A DNA stretch of 64,000 nucleotides from Casuarius casuarius (GCA_003342895.1 PTFA01000101.1:1-64000); one strand, 5' to 3'. Positions 50,001 to 63,900 are shown, counted from the stretch's first letter. The notes: generated from the letters alone by a model not told the origin. Made by a program: numbers and translations.

Positions 50001-53000
50001 TGATGCTTATCTGTGTCTTTATGTGCCCAAATTTGCACATCTGTCTCTATACCCCCACAGGCTTTCAAAGTGAATTTGGCGCTTTTAAAGTTAGTGACCC
50101 CTAACACTGCAACTGCTTGCAGCTCCACATCTGGTAATACAATTAATAGAGGAACTCGTTCTTTAGGCTCATGTTTTTGCAGTGAAGTTTGGAGAGAATT
50201 GAGCTGCGGGCTCGCTGTGGGCAGACCAGTGGCAGGAGCACACTGGAAATGAGAGCCCATGTGCCTGGAAGCAGATGCCGAGGCAGCGCCGGGCACAGCT
50301 CGGGGCTCTCCCAGGCAGGGCAGGACCCTCCGCCTGGCACAGCAGCTCGTACGAAACCAGGCTCTGGCTTTATCCCCACTGAGCCACAAGCACCTCTCTG
50401 CTTGTGGTTACGCAATGAGGCGCTGGTCAGTTTGGTCTTTCCATCAGCATCATGTTTGCCTCCAGGCCACTCTGTGATTTACGTGCTACAAAGGAAAACG
50501 CACAGTCGAGCACAGAGTGAGAAAAGTGGACCCTGTTGCTGGGTGAAATGGATTCCAGCTGCATTGCTTCACCTTTTACTTTCAATCAAATATATTGTTG
50601 GAAACTGAGCTGTAATAACATTTTAATATTCTCCAGTTATTAAACAAAGAGGAATAATCCTCCCTGGTAATCCAAAGCATTCAAAAATGAGAAGCCTGGT
50701 ATCATAAGACTGGTATAAAAATTAAAAGATTTAAAAATAATAAGTTTTGAACTTCTTTGCATTCTGATTCTTCATTCCCATTTCACTGCTTCCAGGTTTT
50801 TTTCAAGAGCCACTAAGGCTGGAAACTCCCTTAAAAAGAAAAGGGGAAAAAAAAAGATCAGGTTCTTATATGCCTCTCTGGTTGCTAGGTCAATAAGTAA
50901 AAAACCAAAATATCATGAGACATTGTGGTAAAGTCACAAAGAATAGCAGGAGCATCACCCACAGTTTCCTTGGAAAAGCATAAATCCTCCACATGGCTGC
51001 ATAAGCTTGTGCAGCCAGGGTCAGGGCCAGTGCTCACAAACCCAGCCAATTTGCTGACGGAGGCCTCTCTGTCTTGCTGCTGTGCCTGATGTTACAACTG
51101 TTGAAAGAAAAAGAATGTTTTGTTTCATTTTTTCCCCCTTCATGGAAAATATTTGGGGTTTTTGGCAACATGCCCCAAACCAACACTTTTAGATAAAAAC
51201 CCAAACGTCTGTTTGTCAGAAAGGCCTGGAGACTGAATCTTTTCTGCTTTATACAGGTCTCTGACTCGTCGTGGAACACGGAGTTCAGATGAGTAATGAC
51301 CAGTTTGTCCCATAACTTGAGCTTTTAATCTGGGCCAAATCTCTCCTACTACATCATACATTTTACTGTTTTTTGAGGAGAAAAAACAACACAAGGAACA
51401 TGTGGTCATGATACATTAGGAGGCAGAGTCCGTCACTGTAGAGATTATAGGAAGCATAAAGCACAAACTAGACACCTTTTTCCGCCGCTAGATTTTGGAT
51501 TCGTGTGGCCTCTAGATAGAAAATGAAAGCATTTGGAGCTGTGGTTATGGAACATTTCCCACTAAATTATAGACATTTTTTCTCTAGAACAGTGAAAACT
51601 CCTCCCCTCACATACACTTACTCACACAAACACATGGAGTGGCTGATTTTACTTCAGTTTATCTGCTTGTTCCTCTAATACTCAGGAAAAATCTACTTCC
51701 ATAAGATTTCACTCTGCTTCTATCTCCACATTTTTAGGTAAGTTTTTTTCTAAATTCTCCTTTATGTTCAAGTTCCACTTGCCCTCTGCTTCAAATTTCA
51801 CTTCCTCACCCTATAGTTTAATTCCTGCCAATCCCTTTTCTTCAGTTCTACAGCCAAGCAAATGTCCACCCAGTTGTAGTCACAGTTACCACACGGGGAG
51901 TCTGTGTTTTCAGTCCAGGTTTGCACTTGCTTGGTGGTGGCAGAATCTGTCCTTAAAAACCTTTCAAACATTAAAAACATTTGAAATCCCTAAACCTTCT
52001 AGTATTAAATTTCCTAATTAACTGTGATTTTTTCCCTATTATTTTTCCCTAGACAAAAGCTCCAACACAGATAATGGATCTCCTAGTAACACCTGAATAT
52101 CTTTTATTCGATTGAATGTACACAGCTGGACTCAGCGCACTTCTTTGACTGATGGTGGTGGAAATATTGACTCTGGTAGTGAAAGATGAAAATACAATAT
52201 GCAATAACACAATACATCCTCTGCTTTTAGAAGTGATTTTCAAGGCTAGATATTTAGTAACTGCTATAAGAGCTGTTTGTAGATCAATTTTTTTTGTTCC
52301 ATGTCCTTCGGGAAATGACCTTGCTGCTAAGAATGAATAAGGCAGCACATATGCTCCTTTAGACATACTGAACTAAAAGGAATATCCTCACACATAATGG
52401 CATTTCTTCATGATTATTTCTATACAACATATAGCTCATGACTGTAAATCACAAGTTAATTATCCATCTGGATCACATCCTGCATCCACCGAAAATAAGT
52501 ACAAATTTTGACTTCAGAAGCAGTTCCATCTGATGAGCATAGAGCCAGGTTGTAAATGATAATTAGGGGTATAAAAATGAACATTGTCTGAGTTAGACAC
52601 CTAGTCTCTGTAAATCCCACTTGCCTGGAAAATTTCTCAATGACTTCTGTAGGCACTGGTACTGGCTCACTTCCAGACCAGCAAAAATGATAGAGGGAAA
52701 ATATTATTGTATGAATAAAGACTGTTTTTCTTTTTTAAAAAATTGATTCATTATGACAGTTTTCATGACGTTTTTCATGACTGAAAAGTATTTACCATGT
52801 GTCTAAGTAATTCTTGTCCTGGAGAATCTTCACTAAGATATGAGAATCAAAATTTCATCTTGCTGTTTTGTATTGAGCACTGAAGTCACATCATATTATA
52901 TATAGCTCTTTTCAGTCAGGGTTACAAATATCCATGTATATGTTTTCAGTTTTAGCTTTCCCCCACTGTTGTATACTGCTTGCTTTAAAATATTTTTTTT

Positions 53001-53695
53001 TATTTTTTATGTATACATCCTTGCTGGAAAAATGTATCATCAGAATGTTTGAAGAACACATTTGAAAAACAGTGAAATAAGAGTAGCAAGTAAAACAGAG
53101 CAAAGCATAACTCACTAAAAAAGACCTGAGGTAAGACCAGCTATAACTTACAAGAAAAGCATGAAGTTCTGAATTTTTTTTTTTTAATTACCTGGTTTCT
53201 GGTTTGTTCAACAAAGAATTAGGAGATTCAGTTCATATATCTTTTGGAACAATACTGAATTCTTCAAGCATCCGTAGTCTAAGACTCCCCATAGGTATTG
53301 GTGGAATTGGAAAAAAAGAAACCATTCATATTCCTGTTTATAGTGACTAATTTCCATCATTTGCTAGAAGGAAGAGAGAGTGATTTCTGTTCCTTTAAAG
53401 CAACCACAGCTGTGGTAGAAACTACTAATGAGTACATTTTCTGGGAGATGTCCTTTAACATAAACACAACCTTTTACATTCACCAAATAACCTGTGACTG
53501 AACAACACCACCATTATACAGCATCACTTCTTGCCCATCCCTGTTAACCTGAGAGAATACAGAGAGGTAGGAGGTATCTCAGTTAAATGATGAGGAATTA
53601 AACCAAGGCTCTCTGTACCTAGAAGCAAGGTGCTGCCTTCTGGAAATAAGTGGTCTCCACAGCTGCTTGCTTGTCCTCTGTTCTACCTGCCCCTG
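47023..53695. other. AT-rich non-coding DNA, no gene seen
   Basis: No exon is supported. A moderately GC-rich patch lies at about 50200-50400 and holds long frames on both strands (135-139 codons), which are expected from composition and show no domain. A near-tandem TTTTCATGAC pair lies at about 52760-52784. A 10-T run lies near 53175. Confidence 0.6.
48010..48095. repeat. Possible ancient interspersed repeat fragment
   Basis: The run 'ttactccagcagtgtaaaaa' followed by 'tggcctgactgtgggtgtaa' resembles phrases of old repeats in sauropsid genomes ('ttacaccagtgtaa...tggcctaa'). It is diverged and the family is not assigned. Confidence 0.3.
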
Positions 53696-53719
53696 TGGAG
53701 GGAGGGAGCCCTCCCTCCA
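53696..53719. repeat. 24-nt near-perfect GC-rich palindrome
   Basis: TGGAGGGAGGG (53696-53706) pairs perfectly with CCCTCCCTCCA (53709-53719) around a two-base AG centre, an 11-bp stem. One arm is pure purine after its first base. It is the strongest near-perfect palindrome I found in the window. Confidence 0.95.
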
Positions 53720-56042
53720 TATCTCCTCATTTGAGAGAGGATCTGGTGGGCAGGGAGGATGAACTCTGCTTTGGAATGATTTCTTCACCTTTACTGATGT
53801 GAAGATGACTGGCCAAGAAGCTCATCTCACCAGTCTTAAGCTGGTGAAATCCAAGGTCTCAGCTCAACCGGCACTCAGTGGAAACAGATGCAGGCACCTC
53901 CACAGAGCAACTCTTATCTGAGGGTGGGATGAATCGGTGAAGTGGGATGAAATGTCTGAAAGTCTGTGAGGTCGTATCAAGGCTTACCTTAATATTAAAT
54001 TTAAATTTGTGCCTTGTTCATCCATAGATCTTTGGAGCTCTCTAATATGAGTGTCTCAGTACTTCGGACACCTCTGTCTTGAACAGAGACACCTTGTCTT
54101 CACTGTGGAAGTCTACATTTGGTCAGAGGAATCCCCTCCACAGTATGAGAAACTACTCCACCTCATAGAATCAAAACCTGAACCTTTCCTTGTGTGAAAA
54201 GTAAAGGATATCTACATTGCAGAATATACTTGACTGTGTGTATAACAGCTTTATTTTATATAAATAAACAAAAACAAAATCAAGAAAATCAGATTTATTT
54301 GGCAAAAGCTGGAAGAAGACTTCTGTTTTCATAAACAAATCTTTGTTCTCTAGTCTGTGATTATTCTCACAGAAAACTAAAGACATTCATTATTTTTACT
54401 GCCCTTGATTTTTTTTTTCCAGGGATATATTATTCTAACAATATTCAGATGTCAATGAGGGTTTCAGGTACTTTCAGAATAAAGTACCGAATCTCTTATG
54501 TTAATCAAGGTCTGTGCCTTCACTCCTTCAGTTGATTTCAATAGGTTTGCCATGAGGCTTCCCATAGACAGCATTTCAGAGATGCTGAGCACTGCAGTTA
54601 TTAAAAAGAGAGGGAGCAGTTCTTGGGGCATCAAATAATATGGCCGAAACATTATGCACCTAATAACATTATACCAGAGCTGTTTTCAAAAAGCAAATAT
54701 CTTCACACCTGTTTTGTCTTCTCTTTACTTCTATTCCCTTAAAGATATTAAGTATTAGTTCTTTCCTGTTGCTATGAGGCTATACCTTCTGCTCACTGCA
54801 CAGCCAATATATAAATACATTTTAAGTGGACTTTTTATCTTGCCTCACACTTTTTCACGATAATTTTAATAAAAAATGCTATGTAAATAATGAACAGAGA
54901 AAACAGAACAATGTACCCTCAAAATACAATTTTGCTATCACAAAAAAAAGTTTCCTATTCATGGGTACGTATTCTACTCAGCTTTTTTTTTTATTACATT
55001 TGAACTAACGTTGAATACTGTGTATTTGTAAGGAGAGAGGTGATGATGCTTTTCCTTCATGTATCCACTTAGTCATAACTAGCACTGTTAAAATCTAGAG
55101 AGATCGACATGTCATAGAAGTAAAATGAGATGGAGGGGGGAAGAGGAGAGAGAGGAAGATAAAATATTCGGTAATTCAAATTATGTCTTGGAACTGATTT
55201 TGCAATGATAATATATAATAGATAGAACACTAACTACTGCACACACATGCTCATAAATATACAATATGCAATCTTTTTTCTTCAGAGAAAGAGTAGGTGT
55301 GTGAATATATATATACTCACCTACGTATTTTTATATAAACTGAAACAGAATCATATTTACAACAATTTTTATAATCTATGATTGTTAAACAACTCCAGAA
55401 GGCCTTTTGGTAAAACATATCTATAAGCCTACAGCAAATGTTGGCCTATGTTCAGTTCATTTTATTCATATCAGCTAGCTAAATTGGTTATATGAGTTCA
55501 CACTATAGTCAGTGGAGAGAGAGAGAGGTGCTTCCAGAAACTAATTCACACAACCCTAAGAGACACGTCAAAAATATGGGGGGTTAATAGTTTCCCTCAA
55601 CAGTTTTACTAACTGTGGATTAACTTGCAGATGGCTAAATTTAGCTGAGAAGATTAACAGTAATGAGCCAATGAGACAATTCATATATATCTAAAAATGA
55701 AAAAAAAACCACCTTTTTTTTCTTCACAGAAGTTATCTGTTCGTTTTAGGTAATCCTGTGTTTCATGTGGTTGTTCTGATGTTTGCAGGTGCTCATGCTT
55801 TGGGCACTATTACCATAGTAACTAACTAAGAATTACACCAAAGGTTCAGAAATCATGACTGAGGCTTTTCGACATCATAAGGTTTACAAATACTTCTGTC
55901 TTTTTGGAGTGCACTTAGGCCATGTTTTCCACTGTTTTCATGCTTCCTATGAACAGGAGAGCTCAAAGCACACTTTTAAAGCACAAATTAACTCGTACTA
56001 CTTGCTTCCAGAATATGGGACTTTACAACAGAAAAAAACTCA

Positions 56043-56067
56043 AATGTACAGTTGATCACTGTACATT
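56043..56067. repeat. Perfect 10-bp hairpin with 5-nt loop
   Basis: AATGTACAGT (56043-56052) and ACTGTACATT (56058-56067) are exact inverted copies around TGATC. A transcript would fold into a stable short stem-loop. Function is unknown. Confidence 0.95.
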
Positions 56068-58140
56068 ATTTGTATTCATACTTCTCTATCTTTCTTGGGA
56101 TAGAGGTAATTCCAATGGCTGAAACTGAACTGTACACTTACTAATAATTTGACTTTTTCCTTCCATAAGTATTCCTCATCTGATTGATTTTTCCCAACTG
56201 TATAAAGTTGTTTCTGAATTTATTCAATTAAGTCATGATTTTTCAAGTGTTTAGTGATTTTGGATGTCCCAAGGTACAGAATTCATTTAGAAATTTTTCT
56301 AAGGCTTCTGATTTGCAGGAAGTGATGAATAAATCAGAAGTCAGAGATTCAATATTGCTTGAGTTAATTCTATAGTTTGAGCATAACTTGCTTGCAATGG
56401 GCAATTGTTAGCTGGGACAAGTCATACACTGTTTTTCGGCATCTCTGTTTAGAGATCTGTTTCTCTTCCATTTTAAACTTATAAAAGTGTGCGTCTTTTG
56501 ACACTGACACCTCTGAACCTCCTCTGACTTGAATCAATCACTCATAAGCGTTCAGACTGGGGCTTTATATACGTGACTCTTGTTTTCTACATACATTAAT
56601 AGGATACCTATCCAGAGCTGCCACATGTTTACCTCTTTTTCCATGCAGACCTTGCACCCAGAAATGAACACATGGCAATTAAATACATCTGCTTTTAAAT
56701 TATTTCTGATGACACTTGGAAGAGTAGGCATAAACATGACATTCATGTTTCTATATGAAAAAAATCAAACTCATGTATTTGCAGAAAGTGTATTTGAAAG
56801 GATTTGTGTACAATGGTAGTACATGTGACATACTTATTTGTCAACCTGACCTTTCAGGATGATGCTGTTGAAATGAATGAACACAGGATGCAGAGTAGGC
56901 TTTTATGTCTGGGAGTCATCACATTAATTCTGGGCCACCATCTGGATGATATCCATGTCACGACCACAACCAAAGTGATTTTATTTAAAGATTCCAGTGC
57001 CCCTTTCTGCTGTAACCACCCGGGTCTGCCAGAATCCACAGCAATGCAGAAACCCCGAGGGCTCCACAATGTTTTCTTTTTGCTTATTTGATTATATGGG
57101 GATGGATAAACACAGAATGAGTTTTACAGCACAGTGCAGCTTTCTCAACATCCAAAAGACACATTATCATGTTTTTAAAACTAGAAAATGCTCAAATAGT
57201 TCTCTGAACTATTCTGAAGGATATTCTTCTCTGAAGGATACCCCAAGGACTCCATCACTTGAGATAAGCCACCAACACAGTCCAGGGAACGATGAGGAAT
57301 CTTACTGGGTTTGAGATTCTTTTATCCCATTTGCTAAAAAAAAAGGGGGGGGAGATGATTAATCAATACAGTTTAACCTTTTTTACTTTAACTGTGCTAA
57401 GGTTAAATATGATGAACACTTCATACTTACATTTTTATTCTACTATCATTTTAACTGTTCATCAGATGTATTGCTATTTACTAGAAACTAATTAATCATT
57501 TGCTGTCTTCTATTTAAAGCTTTAATTCACTATTATCTTTTTCTTTCTGTTTGGAAACATATGAACTTCATACTTCACACTTCTCTTTTGTAAGTTATTT
57601 TTACTCTGCTGTAACAGAAAACTCAATGAACAAATTAGAGACAAATAAATTATACTAGTATTTTCAAAGTATCTAAGGAAGATAGGTGTTGCAGTCCCAG
57701 GAAAAGCAAAAGGAGTTGGGTGTCTAGCTGCCCAGTCTCTGTTGAAAGCTTTAAGTCTGATTTTCTAAATAGGAAGTTTTACTGTATAGGACAATGCTCT
57801 GCACACCTGCCATTTTAGCCCTGGCTGGGCCTGCTAGCGATCCAGCACATCTGGATCACTTCATCAAGCTATGAAATAGGAAGCCTTCAGCCAAAAGCTG
57901 AATGAGAAGCTCTCCACAGCAGTCTCCATCAGACTTTCCCAAATGTGGAGGGGAACCCATGATGCAGAGGAAAGTGTTTTGTCACTAGTTCACTGACACA
58001 CACAAACTAAGCACAGGGACATTTCAAAGGAGTATGAAAGCTGCACAGAGGTCAGCAATCCATCAAAAGACACAAATAGGATTAAATCTGCTTGGATCCA
58101 GAGGAGAGCCAGCAGGCAATAGACCATACAGGGTGATGCC

Positions 58141-58183
58141 GTAGGGACTGAGGAGTCTTTACACATAGTAGGGACTGAAGAGT
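58141..58183. repeat. 16-bp direct repeat, period 27
   Basis: GTAGGGACTGAGGAGT (58141-58156) recurs at 58168-58183 with one change (GAGGAGT to GAAGAGT). This is a local duplication. Confidence 0.9.
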
Positions 58184-58859
58184 AAATTTGCAGAAATTGA
58201 ACGATCTTTATTCTCCCAGGTAGGAAAGGAAAAAGTAGTTTTTATGCCCCATCATTTCAGGCCTGGAAAATAATTTTGGTGCAAAAAGGGAAGCTGCCTC
58301 TGCAGTAACAAATACATTTCACCATATCGCAAGGAACTAGAATACATCCTTTTGCTGTTTTTCCAAAAGGCTTAGTTTTATAACTCTTATGTCAACCTTA
58401 CACTTCTGTAGCAGGAGAATTTTCCTCAGCTCCCTGCAGTGTCCTTATAGTTGCGGCACTGTTGCCGTAGCAGCTCATGAGACAGGTCCCACCCATCAAA
58501 TGTACACCTCTGCCAAAACTTCTGAGACCTGAACCATGTGCCAAGCTCTGTGCTGCCTTTCCTTGAGTATGCCCTTGCGCAGAAGAAAAGGCCCGCACTC
58601 GTAATGGAAGTGTGCAATCCCGTCGCACACTCTGTCATGGCTTCAGCTTAAGCACCTTTAATTAGGTTTGCTTGCCACGTATGAGGTCAGGTTTCCAGGT
58701 TTAACAGACTGCACTATATGTACTTGCCTAAACTTAAACCAATAATGAGACTTGGCAGTGTGGAGGGCTGGGTTCTTTCTTCTGGACATATGTTTTCAGT
58801 TATGGGTGAACTTTTCTCCTCCTCGTGCTAAAGCCCTAAAACATCTTGCCGCTGCAGTA

Positions 58860-59180
58860 AATTTTTCAAGCAGTGTTTATTAAAGGAGTGTGTGGACATT
58901 CCATATGATGTGAGCACTTCTCTTATTAAATTTGTCATTTGTTGACAAATTGGCTGCAATTATAGTATTTGTAAGAACATTACGAGTTCTTTGTGCTGAC
59001 ATGCCTAATTGCATAATTTTCTATATGCATTACTAAGCAAATCAGAGGGAATGGCAATGGTGGATTTGGATCAGCAAATAAGAAAATCGAAGAAACCTTA
59101 TTTAAATGATAATGGTAGGATGTGCATTATGAATAACTATTAGGTAATGAAATATACTTATTTGATTTTTATGGTACAAA
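58860..59180. promoter_or_regulatory. Candidate regulatory stretch with homeodomain/POU-like words
   Basis: The stretch holds AATTTGTCA/TGACAAATT as a 9-bp hairpin (58929-58951) and a cluster of TAATTGCATAATT and ATGCATTA-type words at 59005-59032. The texture resembles conserved non-coding DNA, but conservation cannot be tested here. Confidence 0.2.
58929..58951. repeat. Perfect 9-bp hairpin with 5-nt loop
   Basis: AATTTGTCA (58929-58937) and TGACAAATT (58943-58951) are exact inverted copies around TTTGT. Confidence 0.95.
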
Positions 59181-59883
59181 GCAGACCTCATATTGAGATG
59201 CAAACAGCTCAGGGCCATTTCTCAGCATACAATAGCTATCCGCATTTGGGGAGGAGCCCTGCAGTATTCTGGGTTGGCATCCAACCAGCCTAATACAGAC
59301 ATCTTTTATTTGTCTGAAGAAATAGGACTACAATAGTTCTTTCATATAATCCTCTGCTTATTGTCTTGAGGTTTTTGTACTCCAGCAAGAAGACATTAAG
59401 AAGTGGCTCTCATAACCAACAGCCAAATCAAAGAAGAAAGGTTTCATATCTGGATTTAAAAACACCCATGCAGAGCACATTTTTTGTGGCCTATGGAGAT
59501 ACTGTTCTTAGACAAACCTCAGAAGTCTTCGTTCTCTGAGGGTATCTCAGAAACACTACCAAACTCAGAAGTCACACTCCAAACAATGGGAGATCAATGT
59601 GTGTCAGCACATTGACTGAGATTCAGGTCCAGTTCTTAGTTATACCTTATATATATACCTTAGTTATACCATTACGAATCCAGAGCTGCTCCACTGATCC
59701 CAAGAAGTTCAGATAATGTCAAGGAGAGAAGAAAATAAGGAAAGAAGAGTCAGTGCAGGCCAGAGCTTCTATAGAAGATGATATATTCTCCTGCTACACA
59801 GACATAATTTGCAGTAGTAAGGATGGGAGACTGGTCCAAATAAATGTTGAGTTACATTTGCAAAAGTTAGTTCCTAATTTAGA

Positions 59884-59919
<36 letters not shown>

Positions 59920-60679
59920 TAGTGCAAAGTACTCAGATGTCTTCTTGTTCTAAATCCAATACAGTATCTAAAAAATTGATCTAACAGTTCCTGTGCCATC
60001 CAATTGGTGCTTGAAATCAATGTTGCAAAGATTTTCTAGACAACTGCAAGAGCTATGAGCTAAATTAAGTTCTGAAAGTGTTGCACCTGAGCCAGCTTCC
60101 ATAGGAGTCAGAACTTCCTTAGCAACTTTCCCAGAAACAAGAGTGATGTTCCCAGAAATTGATGGGGACATCTGGATGAGGATTTGTTCAGTTGTTTGTA
60201 AGGGTCTGTGAGAATAAGTGTGCTGTTGTGGGAAAGCCTGGGCAAATAGGTGGGGTTTGCATTTAGCTTTTAGTGTGGCAAATAGTTATTCTTGTTTCTT
60301 CTTCACACCAGGAAATGGATGTAAGCTTTGTATTTAATCCAGCTAAATGCAAATACTGTTTTATCTTCATAATATCCAGAATAACTGTTTTACCTAAGAA
60401 GTCAATTTCTTAAATAGTTTCAGGACCATATTTCTGGCTACCTATTGTTCATTTGCATGTTTTTAGAGTATGCTTAAAATATACAAAAAAAAAAAGCAGT
60501 CAAAATTTGGCTAGTCATGGACTATAACAATTTCTAAAGCATGATGTGAATTTTTCATTCAATATGAACCACAGATGTTATAAGCATTGGCTATCCATAA
60601 AGCCACTACTATGTCAACAGCATATTACTATAAGAAGGGTAACATTAACACTGTAGAATGAATACAAAAAACCCTAACC
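59181..60679. other. AT-rich non-coding DNA, no gene seen
   Basis: Apart from the (GT)15 tract and a 12-bp direct repeat CTTAGTTATACC at 59635-59646 and 59659-59670, nothing stands out. The minus-strand frame at 59968-60171 has no domain. Confidence 0.6.
59887..59916. repeat. (GT)15 microsatellite
   Basis: Thirty bases of uninterrupted GT dinucleotide. It is likely polymorphic in length and may adopt Z-DNA. Confidence 0.98.
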
Positions 60680-60960
60680 AAAAGCTATTCAGATTTTTTT
60701 GCTCTATTTGCACAATGCAAAAATAGCCTAAATACATTTTTAATGCAATCAGCTGAAATCCGTAAATCCAAATTGTGTGCTAACTGCTCATGCTGATTAG
60801 TGTGAAATATTAATTTGCACTAATCAGCTTGAGGCAAGAGAAGCATAATAAACTTGACACATACATTTCACGCTTTACAGTGTCAGAACTTGTTTACCGT
60901 GCAGCGCCTGTAAATGCTATCGATGCTGTTAGTTATGTCACTGGGGCTGTATATTCAAGG
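60680..60960. promoter_or_regulatory. Candidate regulatory stretch around an 11-bp inverted repeat
   Basis: The stretch contains a perfect 11-bp inverted repeat with TTAG/CTAA cores (60792-60828), ATCGAT at 60919-60924 and several ATGCAA-type words, with no repeat-derived texture. It is an enhancer candidate by appearance only. Confidence 0.25.
60792..60828. repeat. Perfect 11-bp inverted repeat, 15-nt spacer
   Basis: GCTGATTAGTG (60792-60802) and CACTAATCAGC (60818-60828) are exact inverted copies. Each arm carries a GATTAG core, a sequence bound by bicoid-class (OTX/PITX/CRX) homeodomains, so this could be a paired site. That reading is inferred from the motif only. Confidence 0.95.
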
Positions 60961-63900
60961 TGTGCCTGGAAACGTTTCCTTAGCCAATGCCTCAGCTAGC
61001 TCAGTTTTGTTGTGAAAAACTGGTCTTTGAGAACTGATGGTCTGCACCAGCCAAATGTTGTCAGAAGCATGTGTCTCTGCAGTGAGCCAGAACATCTGAT
61101 GCCTACCTTAGCTGGTTCGTGACTAAGCCACTTACACTCATGTTTCCACTGCTCTCTGTGTACCAGGGTGTGATTAGACTCCACAAGCCAAAGGCTTCAT
61201 GCATCCCTGTACATGAAACACATGCATGTACCAGCAAAACCAAACTACCATGCTCAGCCTAAGAAAACAGGCCCAGTATTAGGTAAACACACAAGAGAGT
61301 ATCGACATGTCAGGTTTCACATATTATGGCTGTGGGTCACTCTTTGGGCACCCACCTCACGCTTCTGCAGGATGGTGCTTTCAATTCCTGCTTTGGTGGG
61401 TTAGTGTCGTAGGCAATAGGCATCTAGTTTGGAAAGCACATCCTCCCCAGATGCTGTGTTATGCCATAAACCCATCAGGTCACGTGATAAACAGGGTCCC
61501 ACCTCTCCAGTACATGACCACTATGTAACATGCAGTACCTCAGGTGCTGCAGCACTGTAAAAATGAGAGTCTGACAGAAAGCTAATGGGGAAACAAAATC
61601 TATATACGTGTACTTAAGACCATCACATGCCCGAGTGAGAAGGGATAATCCATGCAGACACAGCCCCCCCCCATGCTGACTGTGCCCAGAGCGTCCGTGC
61701 TCCCTCCAGCTTTCCCGCTCTCCCTGCGCTGCTCTCTGTGTGATCGCTCTGGTGGAGATTGTGGCACTGCAGAGCATAAGGGATAGAGAGGAATGAAAAT
61801 ATATATGGTCAAAGTTACCATTTGATTGAACTGCAAACTGCAAAGGCAATTTGGTGACCACCTTCCTCCTGTATTTTTCACTTCAATTTAACAATAAATT
61901 TCTGCAGGAGGCAACTATATGGATGCTGTTCTCTTAGTTGTGTTTTGGTTTACCGGCCAGAGAGGTGCTGCAAGTGAGGTGTGAAATGTGGGTCACCCTG
62001 TCTTTCACAAAGAAGAGGGCATTCCTTGTGCTGTGCCAACAGACGGCATGGAAAAGTCTGAAATCTTGAAGTGTGGTGTGTTTACATGTGATTAATATGA
62101 CCTAATAAAATAACATAATTACCTCATATGCTTCTGCTCCCCAGGGCAGGCAAAGCTAAGCATATTGTGAAGCAGAAAACACTTTGCTTAGCACAAAGCT
62201 CATAACAGCCTCATGGACCCCGGTGAAACCAGTGACTGCCATTTGCACAGAACCTGATATACACTTCATGTGTTATGCTATTTAAAAAGAGGTAATATAC
62301 TCTAAACCATACCAGTTTGATTATAGTTATTTATGTTTCCTAGAGGCAAATGGAATTTGCCTTTTACTAAGAAAAAAGGGCATTTGAAACTTGAAACAGA
62401 TTGATAGTGTCAGTTCTAACAGTAAATGGCCACAAAGATCAAGTAGCCTGAAAAATGCTCATCATTCATTGGTTCTGTTTGGTTTTTGAGCAAAATATGT
62501 AGACTGGGAACAAATTTCATTCCTAGTTTCCTTCCCCCACCTCTCTGATGATTTTCTTTGTGTCTAGATCAAAGGAAATTAAAAAAACACTGGTAACTGT
62601 ATGTATACAGATGTTCAGCTTGGGATATTTTTTTTTTGCTTTTAATGGACTGCTAACAGACTCCAAAACTGTCTTAAAAATCTTCCATGCAATCATTTAT
62701 CTGTGTATTTTCTCTCCACTTTATTGAACTATAATGTAGCTAATCAGAAAGTGCAGCAGTTTACCAGCCAAATGTTTTTATAGGTATGTCTAGCCTGAAC
62801 GAACACAACAACTCCATTCTTTCATTTTTCCCAACTGTGTCAAGATTCATAAATTAAGCAAAGTGTGGCAGAGTCAGCAGCATGAAGCACTTTTAAGAAT
62901 ACTAGATCTTGCCACTTTTATCTCTCCTCACACAAGTATATCTCAGTTAAGCCCCTGACAGCTGGGAGAGAAAAAATCCTAGGACAGGGGGGAAAAAAAA
63001 AAAAAAAAGCATGACTCAGATCCTGGCTCTTATAACATTTTTACCTCTGCCCTAAAGAGAATTCCATTTTTGGAGAAATGCAATACTTTAGTCCTGGCCA
63101 CTCATAACTCATTATATCTTCTCAATATCTCACATACCTCTGTCGGAATTCAGCTTGTGTGATTATATCTAGAGAAACTTAATTTTCTTTTTGGTTTCAA
63201 CTTATCACATTTATATGTAGCTGCATTCTTCCTTTTTAATTCTGACTTTTTCACCAGCTAAACACTTTCTTCCTGGATTATTACCACCAGCATTTTTATT
63301 CTCACAACTATTTTATCATATTTTATCCTTTTCCTCCTCTTTTAGTCTTAATAAGAGCTAGTAAGAGCTACTCCGAACAGATTTTAATATTTAACATCAC
63401 AACAAGATTATTCTCTAATATTATATGCATTCTTATTTACTAAGTGAACATTAAGTGAGACAGACAATATCCACAGCTTTGAATTCTGAGCCCTTCTGTT
63501 TTTCAGTTTGGGGTTTTAACTTAGTATGCTGTACATAACTCTATATGCTGTTTTGCTTTATTAATATATTTATATTCTTTATAGTCAGGAGAAAAGATAA
63601 GTAATATATTGCATGTTAAAATACAGAAATGAAACTTTTTCCTGGAATTTATTACTATTCGTAAGACTGGACTTCATTGTTTTAGGTTCTCTACAAACAC
63701 ATGGGAAGAGACAGCAATTACTCCATGGCACTTGTAATCACACTTATGTGTAGTTAATTAATTAAAGACAATCAAGAAGAAATCATTATAAAATAATTTA
63801 ACTGGATCCACCAAGGGTTTGTATCATTTTAACTTCGTGTATTTAAAAAGTAATTTGGTGACACTGATGCAAATTGTGTTTAAAAATAAGATTTAAACAT

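Larger units (their letters stand above)
53720..58859. other. AT-rich non-coding DNA, no gene seen
   Basis: No exon is supported. The block includes a hairpin at 56.04 kb and a 16-bp direct repeat at 58.14 kb (both listed). There is a purine-rich patch at about 55129-55160 and a TATATA run near 55305. Frames at 56804-57314 (95 and 105 codons) have no recognisable domain. Confidence 0.6.

Noticed and set aside
50143..50608. Longest open frames in the window (up to 139 codons) on both strands
   Set aside because: They coincide with a GC-richer patch, overlap in several frames, and show no domain, splice signals or conserved motif.
56804..57314. Two overlapping + strand frames of 95 and 105 codons
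   Set aside because: Different frames, no domain, and no splice sites that link them.
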